Below, in pieces: positions 19,797 to 29,463 of a DNA stretch of 35,509 nucleotides. The notes beneath the pieces were generated by a model. That model was not told where the DNA came from, searched no databases, and saw only the letters and a list, made by a program, of their open reading frames with translations. How positions within the stretch are numbered: position 1 is the first letter of the stretch; every line of letters begins with the position of its first letter. The DNA lies in contig CBFFRQ010000134.1 in assembly GCA_965644315.1 (NCBI GenBank), forward strand, positions 1 through 35,509, written 5' to 3'. This DNA comes from Caecitellus pseudoparvulus (Eukaryota; Bigyra: Bicosoecida). A program made the translations under genes and the position numbers.

Positions 19797-22481
19797 TCAG
19801 TCTCTGCCACGCTGGCGCACTCTAAATCGACGGCATGGTCTGCTGCAGGCCCTTCGCCTGGTAGCCGGCTTGTCATGGTCGTGGGTGGCTTGCTTTCCAC
19901 CCCAGGATGGTGCCAGCAGAACCCCAAGAATATCGCATACAACTTGCAGTTGCCCCCAGTACCCTCTCAAGGCAACACCATCAATTATGTGAATGCCTAG
20001 CCTTTTCACTGTGTTCTTTACTTTTTCTGATGGCTGGTGTGTCGTGGCGATGATGGCACCACCATCCACAAAGCGGACCCCGGGCATGCTGTAGGCGGCT
20101 TTGAAGGCGCCGCTCCAGTCCTGCATGCTCGCAGAGCCAGATGACAAGCCTCTAGCAGCATCCACTTGCGCAGCAATAATCAAGTCACACACTGCACCTA
20201 CTACAGGCTTGTGCCTGCGTTCCAGGTGCACTTGCTGTGCTTGGCTGTAGGCCCTCACACCCATGAAGCTCTTCACTGCCTCTCGAACCCTGTCGTCGCC
20301 TACCTTGTACTGTTCTCTGTCCTTCAGCGCCTTTTGGGTGGCATACTTCACCTGCACCCGCACAACTGTCGCAGTGGGGTCGCCCTCTTTCACACCAGGA
20401 AACACCCCAATCAAGCCGCCCCTGACACCTGGAGCCTCTTTCACCCAGAATGCCCCCTTGCAGAGAGACAGATACTCCCTCAACGAGGCATGCATGCCCT
20501 GTAACGAGTCATGTGCAGCTTGTGCACGTGCATCCCACCTTGATTCAGTCCCAGCAGCTTCGCCAGCTCCTGCAGCAGCTGCAGTACCGGGGGCAGATCC
20601 AGCACACTCCCTGGGCACAGCCACTGTTGGAAGCGAGTCTTCGCTGGCATCTGGTGGTAGGACAATCTTCAGGTTTGCTAGCTCTCCAGCCTGCGAGTCG
20701 TCGTTCCCTCGTCTTACAGACCCGCCATGGCCACGCACGAGGACGTCGCCTGCGTACTGAGGCATCCTCGCGAGTGCACGCCCAATGGGCAGCTCAGCCT
20801 CCTGGGCGTACCCTTCGTGTCTCATCCACATCACAATGTCACTATGCACATCTCCACACATGAACTGCCAGTACACTGTCAAGCTGCCCAGCCCCCACCA
20901 CCCTGCTCCGTCAACAAGCCACCCGGCGTCCACAGCATCGTCAATGCACTGAGCGGCCCGAGTAGCTGCTTGGTCGACAGTGCTGCTGCCTGATGCGACT
21001 GCAGCTGGCGGTGGCTGACGCGAGAACTGCTTCTCAAGGGCTTGCTTCAGCAGTCCTTTAGGCACGGTGCACTGTGCGGAATGGAAGCCCAGCATGGTCT
21101 GCCCAGCTAGTTCACGGCGCTTGTCATCTGGCAAGATTTCCAGGAACGTACCCGCTACCAGGTGGAACCGGGGGTCGCCCTCACCCATACTGGGTCTCGC
21201 TGCCTCCAACGGCAAAGACAGCCATGGGTTGGAGGGGGTCCACTTTGCAAGACACTGCACAGCTGCAGTAGCTAGGTCTCTGGGTGTTTGCCCGTACCGC
21301 TCCATGATGTGCTCCAGGAAAGCAGTCTGCTTCCGTCCTGGGCTCAAGCCTTCACCTCCCTCCCAGCCCCACAGAAACAGCGCATCAAGCTTTCGCGCCA
21401 CCTCCAGTGTTGTCGCACTCGGGTACTCATCAGGACTTCGCTGATACAGGCCGAATGACGTGTCCACCTTCCTGCACGCGTGAGTAAGCAGGAAGGCCAT
21501 CAGAGATGTTCTGTCCCATGCTGGACCCCCCAGGCGGATGTGCCTGAGCTCGCTTCTTGTCCAGTCCCCTCGCAGGTCAAGATGCGTGTACTGGGGCGGA
21601 AACCGATGGGGCTGTCCGCCGGAAATGAACAGCTGCCGGGCCCGCTGGTAGCTTGCGCACAAAATCAAACCCACAGCAGAGCGACTCAAGCGCAGCAGGT
21701 CCCGCATCTGCGAGCACCACCGCTCAGCACATGCGAACGTAAAACGCTGTTTCCTGAAAAGACACTCAGCTTCGTCCACATGCACAATCACGGCGATGTT
21801 GGCATGCCTGAGTACGGCGCTTGCCATGGCCAAGCGGCCACCCGCCACGGCCTCCCACAGTACATCAGACACCTCTTGTGGTAACGCTTCAAACGCAGCG
21901 CTAATGGCATTGCTCCCTGAGGGCAACTTGGGCCGTAGGATTTTCTCATCATCCGTGTCGTCGAGCCTGTCCCGTGCAAGACTTCCCAGCAGCATGAGAG
22001 CCTCAACCACTGGCGCGTGCAGACCTAGCCGATCCAGCTGGCGTGCAGCATCACTGAACAGCCACTCGTGAAAGGACACTGTCATATGAGGGCGGTGTTC
22101 AGCAAGGTTCGTGGTGCAGCACAAGGTGAGCCTGCCTCCTTCCGCTGTGGCGATCCGCGCAGCCATCTGTTTCGCGAAAGCTTGCACCAAATGTGTTTTG
22201 CCGGTGCCCTGCGGGCCACTGAGAAGGTAAGCTTGAGGCTCACAGAAATCTGAATGCAGTGCCACCTCCATGGAGGCCAGAACTTTCAACGCAGGCATGA
22301 GGTTGAGCATGGGCAGGAAATTGTGACTCTTGTTGCCCGCCATCTCACCCAGCAGCTTCTTCTCCTCCTCATCCTTCGTTGGAAGCTCGGGCATGCAAAG
22401 CCCATTCAAACAAAGCATCTCAAAGGGCCCGCTTCCAGCTGCATGGTCCCTTGCTTCCGAGGCCGCTGCCCCAGCTGCCAT
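19797..22481 (-). CDS. P-loop ATPase with C-terminal REase-like region (Crinkler/RHS-type candidate)
   Basis: The protein has 894 residues and no signal peptide or membrane segment. It has a clear Walker A motif, GPQGTGKT (89-96), and a Walker B motif, VIVHVDEAE (231-239). A low-complexity Ala/Gly/Ser linker (about 626-647) follows. The C-terminal 200 residues include VRVQVKYA (707-714) and a stretch at 806-838 with IIATT, then LGIHIIDG. That pattern resembles the end of Mrr/PD-(D/E)xK nuclease folds, with QVK as the possible Q-x-K. The Asp expected just upstream is not evident (the region reads RGGLIGVF), so nuclease activity is doubtful. An NTPase joined to an REase-like domain, near telomeres and LINE-type elements, is known for Crinkler and RHS proteins. 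The family call is inferred; a STAND-type or other AAA protein is the alternative. The first ATG is used; its Ala-rich start may not be the true one. The stop lies about 100 bp from the end of element 3. Confidence 0.72.
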   Translation of the reverse strand: MAAGAAASEARDHAAGSGPFEMLCLNGLCMPELPTKDEEEKKLLGEMAGNKSHNFLPMLNLMPALKVLASMEVALHSDFCEPQAYLLSGPQGTGKTHLVQAFAKQMAARIATAEGGRLTLCCTTNLAEHRPHMTVSFHEWLFSDAARQLDRLGLHAPVVEALMLLGSLARDRLDDTDDEKILRPKLPSGSNAISAAFEALPQEVSDVLWEAVAGGRLAMASAVLRHANIAVIVHVDEAECLFRKQRFTFACAERWCSQMRDLLRLSRSAVGLILCASYQRARQLFISGGQPHRFPPQYTHLDLRGDWTRSELRHIRLGGPAWDRTSLMAFLLTHACRKVDTSFGLYQRSPDEYPSATTLEVARKLDALFLWGWEGGEGLSPGRKQTAFLEHIMERYGQTPRDLATAAVQCLAKWTPSNPWLSLPLEAARPSMGEGDPRFHLVAGTFLEILPDDKRRELAGQTMLGFHSAQCTVPKGLLKQALEKQFSRQPPPAAVASGSSTVDQAATRAAQCIDDAVDAGWLVDGAGWWGLGSLTVYWQFMCGDVHSDIVMWMRHEGYAQEAELPIGRALARMPQYAGDVLVRGHGGSVRRGNDDSQAGELANLKIVLPPDASEDSLPTVAVPRECAGSAPGTAAAAGAGEAAGTESRWDARAQAAHDSLQGMHASLREYLSLCKGAFWVKEAPGVRGGLIGVFPGVKEGDPTATVVRVQVKYATQKALKDREQYKVGDDRVREAVKSFMGVRAYSQAQQVHLERRHKPVVGAVCDLIIAAQVDAARGLSSGSASMQDWSGAFKAAYSMPGVRFVDGGAIIATTHQPSEKVKNTVKRLGIHIIDGVALRGYWGQLQVVCDILGVLLAPSWGGKQATHDHDKPATRRRACSRPCRRFRVRQRGRD

Positions 22482-23644
22482 GTCTGTGAGTCAGTGCAAG
22501 GTCGTGCATCCAACGTCAGCGCGCGGCAAACCACGCGTGAGCTACTGCCAGCAACGCCGCGCCACACCACAGCGCCGCACTCACTGTATGTTCTTCGTCT
22601 TAGTGCACCAAGGAAGCTGCACAACCAAGCCCTGCGGCGCTAGGCTTGCCTCTCCCGGTGCTTGCAGCGGTGCGGTGCGGAAATTGAGCAGCCCCTCACA
22701 GCCCAACGCAAACCTGTGCGGAGCACAGCCAGACAAACGCCAGCCGCGGGGGGGGGAGCAACAACGTGTATGCTCCAGCAGGAAAAGTGAATGTGGCCGC
22801 GCTGGCGTCAGGTGTGGGTTGTGAGATGAGTATTGTGTGTGCAGGGTAGCAATGATGCTGGAGTGCAGCTCAGACGAGGGGGGAGGGGGGGAGGGGCGGA
22901 GCAGCTTGCCGAAAACGCGGACAAGGTACGGAGTGTGGCCAGAAAGAGTGAAGGGCATGGGTGTGCAAGAGGGGCCGAGCGTGGCTATAGAAGGGGGAAG
23001 AAGGCTGCTTTCATGGCGAGAATGGGCGGATTGGTCCATGGAGAGGTTGCTGTGTAGCCCCCCCCTCGTGTGGCTGCACATCGCCAAGGGGCAAAGCATT
23101 CTAGCCCCCCCAGAATCTCCACAATTAGGGCGTAACTTCCCCATCCTATTCACGATGCAAGCGGGCTTCATTCACTTCTCTGGCCTGCCACCAGCTCCAC
23201 AGACGCTGGCTCTGTCGCGACCCCATAGACTTCGCCCTTCCCAGTGCAGTCTCCCACGCACGCAACCTGCACCCAACTCTGCCCATGACTTAACTCTCAT
23301 CCTCCAACACGCCTCGTTGTGTGCACCCTTCGCGCCAGAGGCAAGGCACGGCAAGTTCAATGGACAGCATGCCTCCCAGGGTCGCTTCACTGGTGCAGCC
23401 CTCGCGTCCGGGGCGCACCACCACTCTTCACAGCCAGGGTGCCACTGGGGAGGGAAACATCCCACAAAGTTCCCCAAGCACCGATGTGGACATGCGCAAG
23501 TCATGAAACAGGCTGCAGGTGCGTGGCATGGTCGTACCCCAAGCAAGCGTCTCGCTCCAACTCAGCAGCCAGCACGCTAAGCCTCCATGCAGCGCAAAGT
23601 CGGACACCTCGCACCATTTCGTGGTGCAAATGCCCAGACATTCG
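22482..23644. other. Gene-poor stretch between two minus-strand genes
   Basis: This region separates the start of the ATPase gene from the end of the receptor gene. It holds G-rich runs (about 22747-22757 and 22879-22896). Reading frames here, such as 22837-23580 on the plus strand and 22581-23171 on the minus strand, are low-complexity, show no domain or signal peptide, and are not supported as genes. It should contain the ATPase promoter, but no clear TATA or other motif is evident. Confidence 0.5.
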
Positions 23645-26600
23645 TCAGAAGTCGTGGGCTATGATCCAGGTGCGCTGGTAAAGCACATTGCTCGCCGCCC
23701 ACAGCGCCACGGCAATGGTGCTGCCTCTGCGTAGGCACTGGCTTTGACTATGGAGGCGCTGCAAGCCCAGCCATGGACCCCCGTGCCCAAGCAGCGGATG
23801 GAAGTTGTCTTCACGTGCCATCGCAGACAGAGCTGAAACGTCTTTTGTCGAAGCCACCCAAGTTGTAGCGGCACAACTTGGTTCTGACAAGCCTTCGGCA
23901 GCGCCCGAACCATGGTGCGGGCCAGTGCTCTGAACGGAGGAACAGGAAGCCCAGGATGCGGAAGTCGTACGTGTCCAGCATGCGCAGACATGCCTCGACA
24001 ACAGGGAAGTGCACCAGCAAGAGCAGGATGAAGGCTGCGCGATACGCTTGCTCAGCACACCTCGCCCGCTGCTTGAAGAGGTCCACAGTCTTTGCCAGCA
24101 CAGCTTTTTCCTCAGAGCGCATGTTTGCAGGGTGGGCCGGCGGTGCGCCAGGCATCACAGCTGCTTCAGCCTGCGCTGCCGCCTGGCTGCGGCTTGATCG
24201 CGGCTTGCGCATATCAATGACAACTGAGCCTTCCGACTCTTCATCAGCCTCGGCCAGGTCGTCCAAGTCAGCCCACGCAGATGTCCATCTCGCTGCTGGA
24301 GATGGGTCGGTCGGGCCTATGTCGTCTTGGAATGAGGTGGACCTTGGAACCAGCGCGGAAGGTCTGGAAGTTGGAGACACCAGGGTCTTTGGCGCGGGGA
24401 AGGCAAACGTATCATCAACCAGAGCACCCTCTTTCTTGGGAGGAGTGGAAGCGGCAAGGGGCTGCGGGCCACTGCCCCAGACTCGGCAACGCCTTCCCCG
24501 CCAACTGAGCCTCCACCCTTCTCCTCAGCTTACCTCTCAGCAGCAGCCTGCAGCACTGCGTGACTTTGCCGCTGCAAGATGCTGGTCACACCCGCTACGA
24601 TCAACGGAATGCTCACTGCAGCAATGGGTATGCTCAAGGTGATGAAGAAGCGAGTGTACATGTCTGTGCGCAGGGCGCACTGGGCAGGCACCGAGTTGGT
24701 GCTGACGCCGACTGACACAGAGGAGAGCCACGCCATGATGCCATCCAACGCGCTTTCAGGAGGCAAGCGGGTACTCAGCAGCTCTGCATACATCTGGGCC
24801 CAACCGGTCATGACACGGAACACCCCAATAAGCAGTCCCCTGCTTTGACCCTCCTTGCTTTCCCGATCACTTGTGCGCAGAGCCAGGTACACAAGGAGCC
24901 CCGTGAACAAAACCCAGGAGCCGATGCTCTGCAGAAAGCCAAAACTGTCATCGGGGCACTTCACACAGAGCAACTGTGGGCTGGACCTTGCCCAGCCTTC
25001 AGCACACTCGCCGCAGAGGATGCCCCTGTGCCCAGGCACGCAGGAGATGCCACTCGAGTTCGCTACAGGCTTGCACGCATCTGGAGGCGTGCACTGAAGA
25101 ATGTTTGCACCAGCGTAAAGAACCGCTTTCCCTGCGACTGCGGCCTGCAACTCAGCTGTCTCATTCACAAGTGCTTGCAGACGCCGTCTCGCAGGCGAAT
25201 CAGCGCCGGTTGTGTCACCCTTCAACTCGGCACTGGCCACATCTTTCAGCTTGCTCCAGTACCTTTCCTGCAGCTTTGGGTGTGATGGCACCATGGACGC
25301 ATCGGTCACGCAGGTATCACACCAGAAACCCGGGCGGGGCCTGAACTGCCCAGCAGCGCAGCTGACGCCGTTCAAGGGGCACTGCAAGCACTTGGTCTGG
25401 GCCAGGTTGGCGAACGTGCCGCCAGGGCACTGCGTGCATGCAGCCTCTTGGCTTTCAACATTGGCACGGATTGTTCCAGGAGAGCAGCGTTCACAACGAA
25501 GCCCAAAAGTGTCATTGGTGCTCTGGCGGCGCTGCCAGCCCTTGGCACAAATGCAGTCCATCTGCGAGTCAGCTAGCACCTCGCTGTCGGTGCGGCACGT
25601 TGGGCTCACTACCACAGCAGGAACAGCCACTGCACCCCGTGACAGATACGGATACATGGCTTGTCCTGAGATAGAGGATGTGAGCAGCGTAGTCTGTGGC
25701 TGAGACGGTTGGACTTGCAGTACGGCACGTCCTTCATCCAGCGCCGCCAGCCCAACAGTCAGGTCGGCTTTGCCGGTCATCAGCTGGTGCACTTGCGGCA
25801 ACTGAACGAGGGACTGTACTTCGCGACTTGTGGCATCTCGGGCTTCAAGCAGGAGCCCCACTTGCTGTCGCCCAGACACAATCATTGCGCTTCCAGGCGC
25901 TGAGGCATCCATCATAGACATGTTGCGTTGCCCACTCAAAGCAGGTTGAATGGTGATCACTTCGCGGTCAGCGCGTTTGGGCCACGAAACGGCACCGGGC
26001 AGCATGAATCTGCTCGTGTGCGAGAACGCCCCTCCGCCGCGCACCTGCACTCGCAATGGGATAGCCCGGATTTCTTCGTACGCAGCCAGCGCGGCCACGT
26101 CCGTCGCACCTGACGCACCTTCTGCCAAAAATGCGGTGATGCGCACCAGGATTGTTGCCGCAAGCTCTCCGCTACCGCACAGAAGCCCCAGTGGTGGCCG
26201 TGGTCCAAGACAAAGCTCACCCCCATGCACGACGCTGACAGGCACCACCAGTTGCCCAGTGGAAGCAGGCAGCAATATCTCATCCTTTGCCGTGATTGTC
26301 TGCAGCCATGCGGCAGTGGAGGAGGTATCCTGTGACGATACCACTTGAACGCGCAGATCAGCGAAGGAAGCCAACGTCTGCAGAATGGCGATGCCAGGGG
26401 CTTCCTTGCTTGGCGCCACTGTCAGCGACACCGTGCCAGGGACCACAGAAAACAACGTGGAGCGCATGGTCACAGGCAGCACCTGATCAAGCTGCCTAGC
26501 TTGGGACTTGACATCGTACTCGTTCGTGCGCAAGCGCAGGGTGCTCGAAAACAGCCCACTGACAGCTGCACCTGGAGAAACCAGCCAGACTGTGAGGAGC

Positions 26601-28234
26601 ACGCGCTCTCCCACGCCAAGAGACCCTTGCAGCACCTCTGAATCTTCTCGAAGGGAGCCGACGGAAACGACGCCCAGCTCACTGGCAAGCACGGAAGCAA
26701 TGTCGGAGCCAGTGCCTCCAGCATGGCCACATACACCTGCTGGGGTGCACACTGCGAGCCATGGAGCCAAGCTGGCGTCCGCATGGTCAAGTGTCCAGGT
26801 CAGGGTGCCAGACCCAGCGTTTCGCAGAAGCAGCTGCTGTGTGCTGTTGCCGCCTGGGATGACGTTGCGCTCCATGACACGAGGCCGTATATCTGAGATC
26901 GGCGCGATGACCCGCAATGAGACCTGCACAATGACAGGCAAAAGGTTGGCCATTCGAAGTCGCCCAGTTGCCCCGCCAGCCGCTTCGTTTGAAGCCGTCG
27001 AGTTTGCCTGGAAGGTAACAGTGGCCCGGTGCAGGCCAGGAGGAAGGTTCGCAGACCTCATGGTCAAGATGACTCCTTGCTGGCCTTGGTTTGTGAGGGA
27101 TCGTGCCTTCCTAGCTGCAGACAGCGTCAGCCAGCCGTGCTGTTGGCCCCGAAAGGAAACCTGAGCGTCCCAGTGCACGTGTTCGGCACTGGACACGATG
27201 ACAGCTTGAGCCTTTGTATCAGACTGCCCGTTCAGCTCGAAAGCAGCGGACACTTCGACAGGGAAGGCGGTGAGGAACGGCAGGGGCTGGGGAGTGACGC
27301 TGGCGGTGGACGAGGGGGAGGCACCGGGTGACTTTGTTGGTTGGGCGGATGCACTGCTGGATGCCGTTGGCGCTGGTGTCTTGCTGCTCGACAGGCGCAC
27401 GAGGGGCGACCTGGAAGGGGCGATGGAAGGCGGTGGCGCTGAACTTTGGGCCAAGTCGACCACCTTCACAGGCACGACTGCAGTCGCATTCAAGCCCACG
27501 ACGCCGCGGACGTGAACCACAAGGTCAAATGCTCCCGAGTTCTCAGTCGACTCCAAGTACGCGCTGGGGAGTCGTGGCAGCCCATCAACTGCGGCAGGCC
27601 CAAGCTGCAAGGAAAGGGAGTCGATCAAGCGTGGAAACGTGGACGTAAAGGTTCGAGTCACACTCCACCAGTCAGTCGAGTGCAGACAAGGACCCCAAGC
27701 CGCATGCCTCGCATCGATGCAAGACACGCTCAAAACAGCAAGTGTCGCAGCAGATCCGATGTCTGCTGCGTCAGACAGCGACAGGGGAGCGCCGACACTG
27801 GTCCCTGTCTGGGCACCAACAAACAGCACCGCTGGGTCGTGCAGTGCTGCCACACTGGTGCCCCCATCCAAGGCCACTTCCTGCTGCACAGTCGAGGACA
27901 GCCACTCAGGCGGCCTTGAAGACGGAGTCGCGCTGCGAGTTGCTGTCACTGATGGTGTCACCGAGGGAGAGGTGCTGGGTGTGGATGCTGCTGGTGCTGA
28001 GGGCGTGGCGACGCACGCTGTGGCATCGTGGGATGGGCGTGGAAGACTGCTGCAAGCATGCTGAAGGATACGGCATGCTACGCATGCACCCTTGAACAGC
28101 GCCTGTGGGAGGCGCGCCACCCTGCGCTGAGCGGCGCCACTGCCGTCAGTGGCAGTGGCAGAACGCTCCCAGGCGCACGAAGCGGCAGCAACACCAGCAC
28201 CTCCCACAAAGCACTCCCTCGTCCATGCCGTCAA
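23645..28234 (-). CDS. Large multi-domain surface receptor-like protein, inferred three-exon model
   Basis: Exon 1 (28234-24534) encodes about 1234 residues. It has a Ser/Thr/Pro stretch near 80-110 (STPSTSPSVTPS) and another near 275-325, then a long beta-sandwich-like ectodomain. Near 470-500 is a segment typical of BACON/Ig-like folds (NAGSGTLTWTL then APWLAV). A cysteine-rich region (about 880-1080) has CPGGTFAN-type repeats like ephrin-receptor GCC2/GCC3 modules and ends in CVPGHRGILCGEC. Membrane helices follow near 1098-1118, 1125-1145 and 1200-1225. The exon 1 frame stops at TAA inside a donor site, AG|GTAAGC. Joining to 24471-23815 across 62 nt keeps the frame and adds a loop and another hydrophobic segment (AFILLLLVHF). 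A second 88-nt intron joins 23726-23645. Exons 2-3 are inference. No signal peptide is seen at 28234, so a 5' exon may be missing. Confidence 0.68.
23727..23814 (-). other. Possible 88-nt intron (GTGAAG...ACGCAG)
   Basis: The exon 2 frame stops at TGA formed by GGCAC|GTGAAG. Splicing to ACGCAG|AGGC restores the frame and adds 26 residues with a hydrophobic run (STIAVALWAASNVLY) before a TGA at 23645. The donor is weaker than the first, and the frame could instead truly end at 23811. Confidence 0.35.
24472..24533 (-). other. Predicted 62-nt intron (GTAAGC...GGCAG)
   Basis: On the minus strand the exon 1 frame ends GAG AG|GTAAGC, where the donor GT makes the apparent TAA stop. An acceptor GGGGCAG|T 62 nt later restores a phase-2 junction to the open frame that runs to 23811. 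The downstream frame encodes a hydrophobic membrane segment that fits a multi-pass receptor. It was seen by reading the sequence and has no transcript support. Confidence 0.6.
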
Positions 28235-28939
28235 GCAAAGAGGGGGTGAAACCCCACACCAGTGCAGCTCACGCCATGGTCATTCAGCATCGGGCCCCTC
28301 CTCCACCGCCAGCAGCTTGGTCAGCGACCAGTCCCCACCGCGAGTAGGCCAAGACAACAGCAGTGGCGAGCTTCACCGGCAGCAGCAGGCCCAGGGTGCA
28401 ACGCCAGCCTTCATACTTCACATTCAACAATGTTGCGAAGGCATTGACGTGCCAATCATGGCAGTAGCCTCATCGCGCGTCAGGCTCACAAATATCTCCC
28501 GTGCAAGACACTGCACCTTCATCCGATTTCCGCAGCTCAGCTGCCTGCTCTGCACTGCCCCCGGGCGTCCTGTCACTGGATACAAGCGGCAAGGCGAATT
28601 CTTTCACTTTGACATATGGACGATAGATTTCAATGATGGCCACTCAGGGCTCCCAGTCCTGCCCATTTCGCTGCCAGGCTGCAGAACGTGTTTGACTGGC
28701 TCTGCCCACGGCAGTGCAAACCAATGCAAGGCGCTCTCCACGATGGCATGGCTGCCCGGGTGCAGGGACTGCACGGCGCACCTTGACATGCTTGGCAGTA
28801 TTGGGTTCCCTCCAGACTTGTTTGTTCAATGACATCCAATGACGGCACGGCCTTGATCTGCAAAGGCAAGGCTCACACCTGTCTCGCAGCGAAGGCCAAG
28901 CCTGGCAAACTGTGTGGCGGCGTGAGCATGAAGCAAGAC
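28235..28939. other. Spacer between receptor gene and retrotransposon fragment
   Basis: This is upstream sequence of the 23645-28234 gene. No complete gene is supported. Minus-strand frames here are Cys-rich but have no recognisable domain. One short frame with a hydrophobic segment (28284-28469) is listed separately. The missing first exon of the receptor gene could lie here. Confidence 0.45.
28284..28469 (-). other. Orphan 61-codon frame with a membrane-like segment
   Basis: This frame lies between two stop codons and has no ATG. It encodes YEGWRC, then a run of about 25 mostly hydrophobic residues (LGLLLPVKLATAVVLAY), then a Gly-rich end. An aromatic/Arg patch before a hydrophobic run is common in the last cytoplasm-to-membrane segments of multi-pass receptors of this type. 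It may be a remnant exon of a receptor gene or chance. Confidence is low. Confidence 0.25.
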
Positions 28940-29463
28940 ATCTGACCTTCACGCATGCTCCTCAAGGCTGGGGTTCGGCTCGCTGATGACAACCGCAGTG
29001 CTCCACACGCTGGCGATACTGCTCGCCCAGCTTTGAATGATCTGAAACGTAATGCACATGAGAACAGTGTCTGGGTCTGGAACACGCCCACATGCTAGAT
29101 CAAGGCCCGGCGAGGACTGCTGAAGCACTGGATGCATTTGCTAGGCCCTTGCGGCAAAAGTTGCTCCCGAATTCTGGGGGTGCCGCAGACGGCAAAAGTT
29201 TCTACTGGCCCCACGAGGTGGTCGCCGCACCTCCCGGATGGACGAAAGTCCTGAAAACGTGCATCCGGTACCGTGGGGCCGTGTTTGATCACGTGGTGGA
29301 AGCTCAACTTCAGGGTGCAGGCGTGGAACGCGGGAAGCCCGCCGCGGACCTCGCGCGGCGAGCCCGCTACACGGCCCCCTTGCCTCCCGCCTGGACTGGA
29401 AGAGAAGCAAGTGCGAGGCAAGTGTGGCGACACCAAGAGACAACATTGCATTCTTTCAAATTC
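28940..29463 (+). mobile_element. 3' fragment of an element-3-like retrotransposon with internal deletion
   Basis: From 29092 to about 29395 the sequence is nearly identical to 18965-19270 of element 3 and encodes the same protein end (LLPNSGGAADGKSFYWPHE). It then skips about 365 nt of the element 3 3' UTR and resumes at 29402 with the last 60 nt, including AGCAAGTG and ATTGCATT (29445-29452). Weaker similarity reaches back to about 28940 (GGCTCGC... near 28975 against 18838). Orientation matches the telomeric copies. It ends at CTTAGCTGAC rather than a clean CTAACCC. This is a dead 5'-truncated copy about 9 kb inside the last telomere-like unit. Confidence 0.82.

Noticed and set aside
22581-23171. 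196-codon minus-strand ORF upstream of the ATPase gene
   Set aside because: It is rich in Ser, Pro and His with no recognisable domain, and it overlaps other equally long spurious frames.
22837-23580. 247-codon plus-strand ORF
   Set aside because: It is low-complexity, has no domain or hydrophobic signal, and its composition fits chance open frames in GC-rich DNA.
27630-27680. tRNA-like GGTTCGAGTC string
   Set aside because: It resembles a T-loop but lies inside the receptor coding frame, and no matching D-arm, anticodon arm or acceptor stem can be found.
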